IMG/VR virus record: IMGVR_UViG_3300025789_000006
Location: 1-53,156 of that record
DNA length: 53,156 nt
Source: a virus
Reading direction: 5' to 3' (one strand)
The notes under the pieces were generated by a model. It did not search any database. It was given only the letters and a program-made list of their open reading frames with translations, and had not been told where the DNA came from. Position numbers and translations under genes: made by a program. Of this stretch, positions 25,441 through 32,115 are shown piece after piece. Positions within the stretch are counted from its first letter, which is position 1, and each line of letters starts with the position of its first letter.

Positions 25441-25470
25441 AGTGTAACTCTTAGTTCGTTTTTGCGTAAA
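25441..25470 (-). promoter_or_regulatory. Candidate late promoter upstream of the small terminase
   Basis: On the minus strand TTTACG (25465-25470) and TACACT (25441-25446) are spaced 18 bases, each matching four of six sigma70 consensus bases. It lies between the early-unit terminator and the first late gene. Weak hexamers suggest need for an activator or modified polymerase. Confidence 0.45.
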
Positions 25471-25484
25471 TAGGCCAAAAAAAA

Positions 25485-25506
25485 GGGAAGGCTTTTACAC
25501 CTTCCC
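25485..25506 (-). terminator. Strong intrinsic terminator ending the leftward early unit
   Basis: On the minus strand GGGAAGG, an 8-nt loop and CCTTCCC form a perfect stem followed by TTTTTTTT. It stands after the 25542-25949 gene and before the small terminase, separating early from late transcription. Confidence 0.92.
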
Positions 25507-25541
25507 AAAATTGCCCCTCGTGGGCAGGGCAACTGCAATCT

Positions 25542-25949
25542 TCAGAATCCGTTCTTAATCTTCAGCTTGGCTTCGGTTCGCTTCATCAATTCCCAGTCTG
25601 AATCCGTGCTTTCCCAAAGCTGATTGGCCTCCTCATCCGTCAGCCCAATCCATTCACGCTGTGGTTGTGGTGTGGTGTAGAGGGGTTCATTCAAACAACC
25701 TTCTCCACCAATACTTTCTGCAAACCAGAAACCAAATTCAGGTTCGTTTGGATACGAAACTCGCCACGCCACAGGCTCTTGCTTCTCTGCTTGCTCTATG
25801 GCTTGGCGTAGGGATGTGGCCTGTACTGTCGCAAAACATTTTGCTTCGTACATACTATTTGCTAGCGATCCAACACTTCTGTCGTGGTCGTACCAACTTG
25901 CGATGTCTTCAAACGCCTCCAGCGCCTGTTTCATTGCTTCTATGCTCAT
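25542..25949 (-). CDS. Hypothetical early-region protein
   Basis: A 135-residue protein beginning MSIEAMKQALEAFEDIASWYDHDRS. The second half has EPVAWRVSYPNEPEFGF and LYTTPQPQREWIGLTDEEANQLW, a pattern found in many small phage proteins of unknown role. ATG at 25949 follows GAGAGGA; an upstream in-frame start was rejected. Last gene before the early terminator. Confidence 0.65.
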   Translation of the reverse strand: MSIEAMKQALEAFEDIASWYDHDRSVGSLANSMYEAKCFATVQATSLRQAIEQAEKQEPVAWRVSYPNEPEFGFWFAESIGGEGCLNEPLYTTPQPQREWIGLTDEEANQLWESTDSDWELMKRTEAKLKIKNGF

Positions 25950-26197
25950 GAATTCCTCTCTTTGAGCATTTCCTGCATGCGCAGGAGCATGAGCTCTGGC
26001 CTTCCCTGCCATCTGTCATCACACAGGATTTCTGCGATCTCCTTGTGCTTGAGGTCTTTCCACTCTCTTGGATGATCGTACAGGGGTTTCTCGTTCCAGT
26101 AGGGATACCGCTCATGCCAGTCTTTGCGGGTTTCGGTCAGCACTGGGTGCTCTTCGTCGTCGTCGATGTAGTAGTGGTAAGCAACTGGTTTTGACAT
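25946..26197 (-). CDS. Hypothetical early-region protein
   Basis: An 83-residue acidic and aromatic protein (MSKPVAYHYYIDDDEEHPVLTET, then DWHERYPYWNEKPLYDH and a C-terminal helix EIAEILCDDRWQGRPELMLLRMQEMLKE). Ends with an ATGA overlap with the next gene. Not recognised. Confidence 0.6.
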   Translation of the reverse strand: MSKPVAYHYYIDDDEEHPVLTETRKDWHERYPYWNEKPLYDHPREWKDLKHKEIAEILCDDRWQGRPELMLLRMQEMLKERNS

Positions 26198-26198
26198 G

Positions 26199-26597
26199 TC
26201 AGCCCTCTATGCGCGCCCGGATGATGTCTTGGAACTGTCCGATCAAGTCCCATCGACCTTGGATGTAGTCACTGTTGGCGGCGATGCCGTTCTTAAGTTT
26301 CAACAGCTCCTCTTCGAGCTCTTTGCGCTCTTTGTTGCGCTCTTCCTTTAGTCGCCCAGAGAATGCCTGCGCGATCCACATCATGAAGGATTTGGCGCTC
26401 TCTTCCATGTCGCCCTCAAACTTGAGCTCCGGGCCGTTGAAGTCGAGCCGCCCAACCACTTTGGCATTCATGCCATCAATGACATTATGAAAAATAATGT
26501 TGTAATTCTGCTTGAGGTTGATCTTAAGTTCGGTTGGCACGATAAAGGCTTCTTCCACCTCATCACCCCATGGATACTTATCCAAGGGCTCAGTCAT
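26199..26597 (-). CDS. Hypothetical protein with coiled coil
   Basis: A 132-residue protein. Residues 1-60 look beta-rich (FIVPTELKINLKQNYNIIFHNVIDGMNAKVVGRLDFNG). Residues 75-115 form a charged coiled coil (FSGRLKEERNKERKELEEELLKLKNG). The ATG at 26597 is preferred over an in-frame GTG at 26606 because CGGAG lies 8 bases upstream of it. Not recognised. Confidence 0.55.
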   Translation of the reverse strand: MTEPLDKYPWGDEVEEAFIVPTELKINLKQNYNIIFHNVIDGMNAKVVGRLDFNGPELKFEGDMEESAKSFMMWIAQAFSGRLKEERNKERKELEEELLKLKNGIAANSDYIQGRWDLIGQFQDIIRARIEG

Positions 26598-26835
26598 GGT
26601 GCTCACTCCGAGTCAGGCGGCTTGATGCCCACGACTTGTACGCCTTGAGCTCCTTGTTCTCCTCCTTCAGGCGCTCGATCTCGCCTCTCTGGTGGTTCAT
26701 GATGCTGTGAGCTCGCTCAATCCAGTCCTTGACCTCTTGAGGCATGCCGAAGGTGGGCTCCTTTGAGATCGCGGTGGTTTTCTTTGCCGGCGCCTTCTTT
26801 GCCGGGACTTTCTTTGCGACGGTCTTAGTTGCCAT
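26590..26835 (-). CDS. Small basic protein with histone-H1-like tail and coiled coil
   Basis: An 81-residue protein. Residues 1-23 are a Lys/Ala/Pro tail (KKVPAKKAPAKK) like that of bacterial histone H1-like and some phage DNA-binding proteins. The rest is a helical, coiled-coil domain (IERAHSIMNHQRGEIERLKEENKELK). A DNA-associated early protein is plausible. The start MATKTVAKK at 26835 lies inside the end of the upstream gene. Confidence 0.6.
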   Translation of the reverse strand: MATKTVAKKVPAKKAPAKKTTAISKEPTFGMPQEVKDWIERAHSIMNHQRGEIERLKEENKELKAYKSWASSRLTRSEHHD

Positions 26836-27031
26836 TGTTTTGCTTTCTGCAGGCTTCACGCACTGCTTTAGGGAAGTCAGGGGAAATCTCTGCAATGCGG
26901 CAATCGTACTTGGCCTCATGCTGTACGGGCACCAGATCAGGCATGAAGGCCATGCCAACGATGAATGCCACGAAGAGGGTGCCGATGATGATTTTGTCGA
27001 GGAGGGATTCCTCTTGCTGTTGGTAGTTCAT
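26825..27031 (-). CDS. Small single-TM protein
   Basis: A 68-residue protein with an N-terminal polar stretch (MNYQQQEESLLD), one membrane helix (KIIIGTLFVAFIVGMAFM) and a periplasmic-type C-terminal part with two Cys. Its end overlaps the start of the histone-like gene. Could modify the host envelope early in infection; function unknown. Confidence 0.6.
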   Translation of the reverse strand: MNYQQQEESLLDKIIIGTLFVAFIVGMAFMPDLVPVQHEAKYDCRIAEISPDFPKAVREACRKQNNGN

Positions 27032-27035
27032 GATC

Positions 27036-27302
27036 TTACGCTTCCTCCACAGTGATTTTGTATTTCTTGCCAAGGTATTCTGCCTCGATGGTTTTCTTGG
27101 TGGTGAGCAGGTAGCCGCCCTCTGGGTGAAGGTCAGACTTTACTGTGCTTGTAGCCACGCCAGTCACTGGCAGGGCATGCTTGATGCTGTTGGCGATGTA
27201 GTCGCAGTAGGCCATTATGCTTGTGGCCTTGCCTGCGGTGTCGAGGGCAATTTCTACCACTTTGTTGGTGGACATCTTGATCATTGGTTTGAAGTCTTCC
27301 AT
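27036..27302 (-). CDS. Hypothetical early protein
   Basis: An 88-residue protein starting MEDFKPMIKMSTNKVVEIALDTAG, predicted mixed alpha/beta. Strong AAGGAGA ribosome site sets the start at 27302. The opening DFKPMIKM resembles the opening EFKPMVKM of the His-rich virion protein at 11550-13355. Function unknown. Confidence 0.6.
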   Translation of the reverse strand: MEDFKPMIKMSTNKVVEIALDTAGKATSIMAYCDYIANSIKHALPVTGVATSTVKSDLHPEGGYLLTTKKTIEAEYLGKKYKITVEEA

Positions 27303-27312
27303 GTCATTCTCC

Positions 27313-27561
27313 TTAGTTGAAATATTCAGCAATCTCTGACTCAATCTCTTGGGTCATCTTGTCGTCAAGCTTGCGCTCAAGCCATGCGGCTTTGCGACCA
27401 CGACGGTCAAGCACTTCGAACTCACACTCGGTGTAGCCATGGTAGTCCCAGTCACTGGCGGCGTGGTAGCTGTAAGAGCCCTTCACGCACTCGTAGTGGG
27501 TCACGCCAATGATGCATGGGATGCCTGCGACACGGCTTTCAATTTCTGCGATGTATGACAT
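27313..27561 (-). CDS. Hypothetical early protein, first gene of an operator-controlled transcript
   Basis: An 82-residue protein (MSYIAEIESRVAGIPCIIGVTHYECVKGSYSYHAASDWDYHGYTECEFEVLDRRGRKA) with a beta-rich centre. I have seen similar short proteins in phages of Gram-negative bacteria, without known role. Its leader has a promoter with an operator-like palindrome (27606-27622) and a hairpin shared with two other early leaders, so it is likely expressed early and regulated. Confidence 0.68.
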   Translation of the reverse strand: MSYIAEIESRVAGIPCIIGVTHYECVKGSYSYHAASDWDYHGYTECEFEVLDRRGRKAAWLERKLDDKMTQEIESEIAEYFN

Positions 27562-27582
27562 ATCTAACTCCTTGTTTGAACC

Positions 27583-27594
27583 TGCTTCGTTGCA
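27583..27594 (-). promoter_or_regulatory. Conserved leader hairpin, copy 1
   Basis: Minus-strand leader TCACTGCAACGAAGCAGG with stem CTGC/GCAG, then CAAGGAG before the start codon. Closely matches the leaders at 29898-29915 and 38418-38435. Confidence 0.6.
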
Positions 27595-27603
27595 GTGATT
27601 AGA

Positions 27604-27634
27604 ATTCTAACACAAAGTTAGATTGTGTCGTCAA
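27604..27634 (-). promoter_or_regulatory. Early promoter with operator-like palindrome O1
   Basis: On the minus strand TTGACG (27629-27634) and TAGAAT (27604-27609) at 19-base spacing. Between and over the -10 lies TCTAACACAAAGTTAGA (27606-27622, plus-strand reading), with perfect six-base arms. A bound protein there would block polymerase. Confidence 0.65.
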
Positions 27635-27658
27635 CATTTATTTTTGTAGGTACTTTCC

Positions 27659-28000
27659 CTAATGTTTGGTCGGCGGTGGCCTGCAGGTGTTCCAGTCGCC
27701 AAACTGGCCCAGATTCATGACCTTGTCGAGCAAGTCCTGCGTTGCCTGCGATGCATGGGCATTGTCGAACTTGTGTTTGACCTCCTTCATCATGATGTGC
27801 ATGAAGGGGTCTATTTCGCCCCCACGGCGCTCCACGATGAGGATGGATAGGGTCATGAGGGTGGTGCTGATATTTGCCGCCACAGACAGGCATACATCGT
27901 GTCCATGCTTATCCATGATCTGGTGGAAGTACCGTTGAATGAGCGGGTCAACCCTTTTCAGAAGCTCCCCGACCTTTTCGATGTCTTTTTCGATACTCAT
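27659..28000 (-). CDS. Hypothetical helical protein
   Basis: A 113-residue mostly helical protein (MSIEKDIEKVGELLKRVDPLIQRYFHQIMDKHG, then VAANISTTLMTLSILIVERRG, and a tail ending CRPPPTKH). Overlaps the upstream gene by ATGA. Not recognised; no membrane segment long enough to call. Confidence 0.58.
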   Translation of the reverse strand: MSIEKDIEKVGELLKRVDPLIQRYFHQIMDKHGHDVCLSVAANISTTLMTLSILIVERRGGEIDPFMHIMMKEVKHKFDNAHASQATQDLLDKVMNLGQFGDWNTCRPPPTKH

Positions 28001-28254
28001 CACTGCACCATTTGGCTAGGGATGCGATTGCGAATCTTCTCGGCGATCTCATCTTGGCCTGCCTCTTTGGCGATGTCTGCGCAGGCTTGGCGCTCGATGA
28101 AGATGGCCTGCTTGGTCGTCTCAATTGCCACCTGCATGATCTCAGCCTTGGCAAGCACCAAAGCCTCGTCGAATTCAATTTGAGTGAAGAACTTCATGGT
28201 TCCTGCGTTTCCCAACAATTGGCGAGCCAATGGGCTCAATTCTTTCTTTTCCAT
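28000..28254 (-). CDS. Hypothetical helical protein
   Basis: An 84-residue protein (MEKKELSPLARQLLGNAGTMKF, then a long helix FDEALVLAKAEIMQVAIETTKQAIFIERQACADIAKEAGQ). The helix pattern IERQACADIAKEAG occurs in many small phage proteins. Directly follows the tiny membrane protein gene and overlaps the next one. Function unknown. Confidence 0.6.
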   Translation of the reverse strand: MEKKELSPLARQLLGNAGTMKFFTQIEFDEALVLAKAEIMQVAIETTKQAIFIERQACADIAKEAGQDEIAEKIRNRIPSQMVQ

Positions 28255-28365
28255 TTAATACCTCTCGTTTTTTTGTAACCACCACAACATGCCAAGCGCC
28301 ACCAAAATAATTACCACGATGGTAAGGCCGGCAATCAAAAGAAAATTTAGGATGGTCGTGATCAT
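28255..28365 (-). CDS. Tiny membrane protein (36 aa)
   Basis: MITTILNFLLIAGLTIVVI opens a protein that is one long membrane helix followed by WWLQKNERY. It fits exactly between its neighbours: the stop abuts the next ATG and its start overlaps the previous stop. This tiling supports a real gene. Confidence 0.65.
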   Translation of the reverse strand: MITTILNFLLIAGLTIVVIILVALGMLWWLQKNERY

Positions 28366-28574
28366 TTAATTCGTGCCACCTTCGCGCGCTTCATCACCAA
28401 CTCGTACTCGGCCTTGGCCTTGTCGTCGAGCTTACGCAATGGAAGTCCCTGATAGAACTTCCATTTGGCTTGAAACTCAGGCAACTCACTTGCAGGCACC
28501 CAACCCATCTGGCGCCACCTCACGGTGATGTCGGTGCCTGTTGGTGTCCAGACATGTTCGTTATCTTGATTCAT
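28362..28574 (-). CDS. Hypothetical protein
   Basis: A 70-residue protein (MNQDNEHVWTPTGTDITVRWRQMGWVPASE, then FQAKWKFYQGLPLRKLDDKAKAEYELVMKRAKVARIK). AAAGGAGG ribosome site fixes the start. The N-terminal pattern WTPTGTDITVRWRQMGWVP resembles short phage proteins of unknown role. Confidence 0.62.
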   Translation of the reverse strand: MNQDNEHVWTPTGTDITVRWRQMGWVPASELPEFQAKWKFYQGLPLRKLDDKAKAEYELVMKRAKVARIK

Positions 28575-29020
28575 GCTACCTCCTTTGTGTTGATGCCCAG
28601 ATGACTGAGCCCTTCGGGTGTGATCCTCCAAACGACTGCTTTACGCTTGGAGACAGTTTGACGCCGGTGGCCTGAATCTTCAACCAGTCCTGCGTCCATC
28701 AGAGTGACCCTACAAGGCCGGTATGAGTTGCCCGGCATGTTGAGGGCCTGCTGACCTTCTTCGTCGGTGATAGGCCGCTTTGCGATAGCCACCAACACCG
28801 AGCGTCGCACATCACTGAACTTCTCAGATGCCTTCAGGGCCGAGGCGATGCTCGTGTCACTATGGCGTTGATGTGGTGGGAGCTCGCCGAGTGACTTGCG
28901 CTTCTTGCGCGACATCTTGGCGATCTCCGTTTTCACAGCTTGGATTGCCGCACCAGTGTCTGCGTGTGTCCAGTCACTGGTGAGGACTTCCAAGATCAAT
29001 TGAAGGTCTTGGAGTGTCAT
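28571..29020 (-). CDS. Putative winged-helix protein
   Basis: A 149-residue protein. The N terminus is helical (MTLQDLQLILEVLTSDW). The C-terminal 85 residues look like a winged helix: RRSVLVAIAKRPITDEEGQQALNMPGNSYRPCRVTLMDAGLVEDSG, then RKAVVWRITPEGLSHLG as the wing. This is the layout of MarR/phage-replication-type DNA-binding domains. It may regulate early genes or act in replication. The ATG at 29020 is one base after the upstream stop (TGATATG), so it relies on coupling rather than its own ribosome site. Confidence 0.58.
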   Translation of the reverse strand: MTLQDLQLILEVLTSDWTHADTGAAIQAVKTEIAKMSRKKRKSLGELPPHQRHSDTSIASALKASEKFSDVRRSVLVAIAKRPITDEEGQQALNMPGNSYRPCRVTLMDAGLVEDSGHRRQTVSKRKAVVWRITPEGLSHLGINTKEVA

Positions 29021-29021
29021 A

Positions 29022-29327
29022 TCAAAAGTTGTAATCGTAAAACTTCTGTGGTGAATTCGATAGCCCAAACCGGCGCCCATGCTTGTCCTTCCATGTGCCC
29101 GACTTATGCAGGCGAATGCGGATGATTGGGTTCTGAGGATTGCTCTTGATGTGCCATGCCTGCGCGTTGTCGCTCACCGCGCTGAAGCCGCCGGGCACGA
29201 AGGTGGTCTTGACGCTCTCGTCCTTCTCTGCATCCATCTCTCGCACTTCAAGAGTCCTGTCGCTGACCTTCTTCACGACCTCGTAGGGATTGACATCTGA
29301 CCAACCGTAGTGATTTGCGTAGTTCAT
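29022..29327 (-). CDS. Hypothetical protein
   Basis: A 101-residue beta-rich protein (MNYANHYGWSDVNPYEVVKKVSDRTLEVREM, then FVPGGFSAVSDNAQAWHIKSNPQNPIIRIRLHKSGTWKDKHGRRFGLS). I recognise it as a type often found in phages and plasmids without an assigned role. AAGGAG ribosome site. Confidence 0.65.
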   Translation of the reverse strand: MNYANHYGWSDVNPYEVVKKVSDRTLEVREMDAEKDESVKTTFVPGGFSAVSDNAQAWHIKSNPQNPIIRIRLHKSGTWKDKHGRRFGLSNSPQKFYDYNF

Positions 29328-29330
29328 GAT

Positions 29331-29525
29331 TTACTCCTTGGAAATTGCGCGTTGCAGGGCCTCGATGAGGGCTTCGGTTTCTTCGCGGGACATAGCCACT
29401 GATGCGTGACCGCCGGGGAAGAAGATAGACATGTGTGAACCGTCGTCAAAGTCGCTGACCATGATCTTGCGGTCAGACTCGACGATCTTGATGGAGGTGT
29501 CTTTGTTTTCGATTGTTACGCTCAT
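29331..29525 (-). CDS. Hypothetical protein
   Basis: A 64-residue protein: beta-rich N terminus (MSVTIENKDTSIKIVESDRKIMVSDFDDG) and C-terminal helix (REETEALIEALQRAISKE). TTAGGAG ribosome site. A small GC hairpin (29539-29552) lies directly upstream of that site. Confidence 0.6.
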   Translation of the reverse strand: MSVTIENKDTSIKIVESDRKIMVSDFDDGSHMSIFFPGGHASVAMSREETEALIEALQRAISKE

Positions 29526-29557
29526 GGTGATCTCCTAAGGGGCCGAGGCCCCGTTGA

Positions 29558-29878
29558 TTATTTGACTGGGGTTACTCGGATGTCGGCGCGGCCTTCTTTG
29601 CGGAAGGTGTCGAGCACATCATCTTGGATGCCGTAGGAGACGCAGAGCTTGCCGTAATCAACGGTGCCCTTAACTTGCACGAGCTTGATGTCAACGCTGT
29701 GCAACTCACCTTGGTGTTTGCCTTCGCCGTACTTGTTGGCGATGGCCTCTTTCATGGCCTTGACTTGTTCTGCCAGAGCTTTGGCTTGTTGGTCGAGCAC
29801 AAAGAGTGCATCGATGTCAGATACGAGAGACTCGACAGTTGCGAGGGCTTGAATGTTTGCTTGAACTTCTGTGATCAT
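29558..29878 (-). CDS. Hypothetical early protein under operator O2
   Basis: A 106-residue protein. A coiled-coil N-terminal half (ITEVQANIQALATVESLVSDIDALFVLDQQAKALAEQVKAMKEAIANKYG) is followed by a beta-rich end (LHSVDIKLVQVKGTVDYGKLCVSYGI...RADIRVTPVK). The pattern is common among phage early proteins near recombination genes. Its leader has the best promoter-operator of the genome (29921-29948) and the conserved leader hairpin. Confidence 0.65.
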   Translation of the reverse strand: MITEVQANIQALATVESLVSDIDALFVLDQQAKALAEQVKAMKEAIANKYGEGKHQGELHSVDIKLVQVKGTVDYGKLCVSYGIQDDVLDTFRKEGRADIRVTPVK

Positions 29879-29897
29879 TTCGATCTCCTTGATTAAA

Positions 29898-29915
29898 CCT
29901 GCGACAGTGCAGTGA
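29898..29915 (-). promoter_or_regulatory. Conserved leader hairpin, copy 2
   Basis: Minus-strand leader TCACTGCACTGTCGCAGG, stem CTGC/GCAG with a different loop from copy 1, followed by CAAGGAG. Confidence 0.6.
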
Positions 29916-29920
29916 TGAGA

Positions 29921-29948
29921 AGTATAACTCTAAGTTAGAGTCTTGCAA
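29921..29948 (-). promoter_or_regulatory. Early promoter with embedded palindrome O2
   Basis: TTGCAA (29943-29948) and TATACT (29921-29926) are 16 bases apart on the minus strand. The spacer holds ACTCTAAGTTAGAGT (29927-29941), a perfect palindrome with seven-base arms, related to the other operator sites but with a shorter centre. Confidence 0.7.
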
Positions 29949-29998
29949 GCACTTTTTAAAAATATTTTCTAAGGAAAACCCTAATGTTGCTTTTACGC

Positions 29999-30015
29999 TA
30001 CTAATTTAATTAGTA
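29999..30015. repeat. 17-nt perfect palindrome, copy D
   Basis: TACTAATTTAATTAGTA. It supplies the last codons and stop of the HNH-like gene, giving a TTN ending. Confidence 0.9.
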
Positions 30016-30278
30016 GTCAGGAACTTAAACACATGCCGGATGGTCACATTCAGGGCATCGAGCTGATCCATCTTGGCAATAGCCCACGCGCGCTTGTTCC
30101 CATGCCATCCCATGTTCGAGCCTTGGTGGCAGGACTTGCAGAGGGCCACCACCGTAAAGTGCTCACCTTGCTCGATGTGGTGTGCATCACTGGGCCCCGG
30201 CTGTCCACAGACTGAGCAGGGCTGTTCTTTGACGAGCCCCACCCACTTCTTTTCAAGCGTGTCGTAACTGCCGTTCAT
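30006..30278 (-). CDS. HNH-like / Ref-type zinc protein
   Basis: A 90-residue protein with the pattern PCSVCGQPGPSDAHHIEQG, then ALCKSCHQGSNMGWHG, and KRAWAIAKMDQLDAL. The two Cys pairs and the AHHI...CHQG spacing match small HNH-type nucleases and phage Ref (recombination enhancement) proteins, which cut DNA with RecA. Residues: Cys21/Cys24, His33-His34, Cys47/Cys50, His51. It is near a RuvC-like gene, fitting a role in recombination. The gene ends in a palindrome copy. Confidence 0.72.
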   Translation of the reverse strand: MNGSYDTLEKKWVGLVKEQPCSVCGQPGPSDAHHIEQGEHFTVVALCKSCHQGSNMGWHGNKRAWAIAKMDQLDALNVTIRHVFKFLTTN

Positions 30279-30568
30279 AGGCCAACGATCTCATTCGGGA
30301 ATTTGAAATAAGGAGTTGAGTTGCCGTCGGGTGTGTAAGGTGCGGCGGCGCCGGTTTCGTTGAATGCCGCGAACGAATGCCCCTGCAATTGCTCAAGCAG
30401 GCCAACACACATGTTGTAGGACAAAGGCGCCTTCACAAGCTCTTTGTGCCGCTCCATGAGTTGACCAACCATGTCGATCTGCTGACGAATCATCATCATG
30501 ACGGCGAGCCGGTGGTCGCGCGCAAGCTTCTCTTTTTGCCAGACTTCGGTTTCTTTTAAGTGCTTCAT
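30275..30568 (-). CDS. Hypothetical helical protein
   Basis: A 97-residue protein with a helical N terminus (KETEVWQKEKLARDHRLAVMMMIRQQIDMVGQLMERHKEL) and a Pro/Gly-rich C terminus (GAAAPYTPDGNSTPYFKFPNE). AGGAG ribosome site; ATGA overlap with the HNH-like gene. Not recognised. Confidence 0.58.
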   Translation of the reverse strand: MKHLKETEVWQKEKLARDHRLAVMMMIRQQIDMVGQLMERHKELVKAPLSYNMCVGLLEQLQGHSFAAFNETGAAAPYTPDGNSTPYFKFPNEIVGL

Positions 30569-30578
30569 GTTTTCTCCT

Positions 30579-30917
30579 TCACATTACTGATTTATCCATC
30601 ACCCTGTTGGAGGCTTCAGTTGAGCGCCAAACCTCGATTCGAGCCTGCGCTGATACCAATCCCCATCTGAGTGTCTCTTCGGCCTCCACGGCCCCCTCTA
30701 GGCCCTTGAGCAGTTCCACATACGATGGGTCTGCATAGGCTTCGATCTCTGCCGCCGCCACGGTCTTGATGCCGCGCGACAATGCGGCCTTCATCAGCAT
30801 GGCTTTTTGGCTCTTGCGGTACTCTTCCAAGTAGGTGCGGTGAGCCTTGGCCTCGGCGTATTTGCGACCATGCGTGTAGAGGTAGTCCACCGCGTCGTTA
30901 ATGTCCTTTTGGTTCAT
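30579..30917 (-). CDS. Hypothetical helical protein
   Basis: A 112-residue, all-helical protein (KYAEAKAHRTYLEEYRKSQKAMLMKAALSRG, then AAAEIEAYADPSYVELLKGLEGAVEAEETLRWGLVSAQARIEVWRS). The layout recalls short phage proteins encoded near ssDNA-annealing genes; no function can be assigned. AGGAG ribosome site. Confidence 0.6.
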   Translation of the reverse strand: MNQKDINDAVDYLYTHGRKYAEAKAHRTYLEEYRKSQKAMLMKAALSRGIKTVAAAEIEAYADPSYVELLKGLEGAVEAEETLRWGLVSAQARIEVWRSTEASNRVMDKSVM

Positions 30918-31062
30918 TCCAATACTCCTCTACCCAGTGTTCATAAAAGCCCCAACAAATCAGCCAATCCCACATCAACTTTTGCGCCATTGGATTGCGT
31001 GAGTCGGAATAGAACTTTGCCATCTGCAGGCAAGTTTCTTTTGGTGGTGCTTTGCTACTCAT
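30898..31062 (-). CDS. Small hypothetical protein
   Basis: A 54-residue protein beginning MSSKAPPKETCLQMAKFYSD and ending EEYWNEPKGH, rich in Trp (WDWLICWGFYEHW). It overlaps the RuvC-like gene end and the start of the next gene, as expected in this tightly packed region. Confidence 0.6.
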   Translation of the reverse strand: MSSKAPPKETCLQMAKFYSDSRNPMAQKLMWDWLICWGFYEHWVEEYWNEPKGH

Positions 31063-31508
31063 ACCCCAAACCTCGCAATCAGTGCCGCGTCAGCCAGTGC
31101 TTGGCCTTGGCCTTTCTTGTCCAAGCATTGCCACTTGGGCCACATCTGAATGGCCTTCACGCGCGCCGCGTCTTTGTCGCTTCCAATGAGCCCTGCGGCC
31201 TTTTTCCACTTCTGTGGTGTCACCAGTTCATAGGGCGTCATGACCGCGCCCAGAATGCCCTCTATGACGCCGCAGGAGTGCCCAAAGTTGAACGACGAGC
31301 TCACGCCTTGCTTTGGCATTGAATGCACGAATTCGACATACACCTTGAGGGCGCCTGAATCGAAGATGAATCGGGCCAGTGAAGCCGCGTTCACCTTGGT
31401 GGTCGAGCCAACCTTCATGGTGGGCATCAACAGCCATTCGATGGGCTCGCCATCCTCAAGCAGAACAATCGCGCCCGATGCGCCGGGATCAATTCCAATC
31501 ACTCTCAT
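31059..31508 (-). CDS. RuvC-like Holliday junction resolvase
   Basis: A 149-residue RNase H-fold nuclease. It begins MRVIGIDPGASGAIVLL with catalytic Asp7, continues with VYVEFVHSMP (Glu59) and ends SDKDAARVKAIQMWPKW...ADAALIARFG (acidic residue Asp140). These are the RuvC/phage resolvase positions. It probably resolves branched DNA before packaging. The start at 31508 is set by the IGIDPG motif; longer in-frame sequence upstream has no homology-like features. Overlaps the next upstream gene by 20 bases. Confidence 0.85.
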   Translation of the reverse strand: MRVIGIDPGASGAIVLLEDGEPIEWLLMPTMKVGSTTKVNAASLARFIFDSGALKVYVEFVHSMPKQGVSSSFNFGHSCGVIEGILGAVMTPYELVTPQKWKKAAGLIGSDKDAARVKAIQMWPKWQCLDKKGQGQALADAALIARFGV

Positions 31509-31755
31509 GTACTGACCTTTCACTGTTGACCATGTGTTGATGCATCTCTTCCAATGCGTTGAGCTCGTCCTCGAATCGGCGCTTGAGCTCGTTGAGAGCC
31601 TTGGAGGCCAGATCATCTGCGCCGTGGTACATGATGCTGATCAGATCAGCCTCAGGCATGCGGTTTAAGATGTCTTTGACGGTCTTGATTTGGTTGGGCA
31701 ATATGCCGGGCTTTCCTTGAACAGACAGCCAGTAGGCGAAGTCATCGGACACCAT
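31489..31755 (-). CDS. Hypothetical helical protein
   Basis: An 88-residue acidic, helical protein (FAYWLSVQGKPGILPNQIKTVKDILNRMPEADLISIMYHGADDLASKALNELKRRFEDELNALEE in two helices). GGGAGA ribosome site. It overlaps the RuvC-like gene, so the two are probably co-translated. Not recognised. Confidence 0.58.
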   Translation of the reverse strand: MVSDDFAYWLSVQGKPGILPNQIKTVKDILNRMPEADLISIMYHGADDLASKALNELKRRFEDELNALEEMHQHMVNSERSVHESDWN

Positions 31756-32047
31756 GTTTTGTCTCCCTCAGTTTGAACCACTCACAGCGTTGCAAGATGA
31801 ATCGCAGTGGGGTTTGTGGTTGGCGCTTGTGGTCAACAATCTTTGAACAGGTCTTCCTGTTGTCGTTGTAGTTTTGACACTCGAAACACAAACGCCGGTC
31901 ATCGGTACCGTCTTTGTCTCGCTCCCAGAGTTTGTCTGCGAGCTCCCATGCTTCGTCAGGAGATAAGCCTTCCGTCTCGAAGCGTTGCCGGCGGCGTTCG
32001 TGTCGTTTGACATAGATGTCGATCTCTTCTGGCTTAAGTAGCCTCAT
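31742..32047 (-). CDS. Putative zinc-binding protein under operator O3
   Basis: A 101-residue protein. The N-terminal half is helical and basic (RLLKPEEIDIYVKRHERRRQRFETEGLSPDEAWELADKLWERD). Residues 54-89 hold LCFECQNYND...TCSKI and LQRCEWF, four Cys consistent with a zinc site. This Cys arrangement is common in small phage early proteins. First gene after the O3 promoter; TTGGAGG ribosome site. Confidence 0.65.
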   Translation of the reverse strand: MRLLKPEEIDIYVKRHERRRQRFETEGLSPDEAWELADKLWERDKDGTDDRRLCFECQNYNDNRKTCSKIVDHKRQPQTPLRFILQRCEWFKLRETKHGVR

Positions 32048-32064
32048 GTTGACCCTCCAATAAA

Positions 32065-32080
32065 ATCACAATATTGTGAT
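32065..32080. promoter_or_regulatory. 16-nt perfect palindrome in an early leader
   Basis: ATCACAATATTGTGAT, fully symmetric, in the leader of the 31742-32047 gene downstream of its -10. It may be a second operator or form an RNA hairpin just before the ribosome site. Confidence 0.7.
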
Positions 32081-32115
32081 GTTAGAGAGTCTAACACAGA
32101 ATTAGACAATGACAA
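32081..32115 (-). promoter_or_regulatory. Early promoter with operator O3 and an adjoining palindrome
   Basis: TTGTCA (32110-32115) and TAGACT (32088-32093) at 16-base spacing on the minus strand. TCTAACACAGAATTAGA (32090-32106) overlaps the -10. GTTAGAGAGTCTAAC (32081-32095), another palindrome, shares its left arm, giving a tandem pair of half sites. Confidence 0.68.

Noticed and set aside
25445-25456. TAACTCTTAGTT as a sixth regulator site
   Set aside because: Only four-base arms are symmetric and spacing differs from the other sites.
29539-29552. GGGGCC-GA-GGCCCC hairpin as a terminator
   Set aside because: The loop is too short for the full stem and there is no T-tract on either side; it lies just before a ribosome site. 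It may affect translation or RNA processing.
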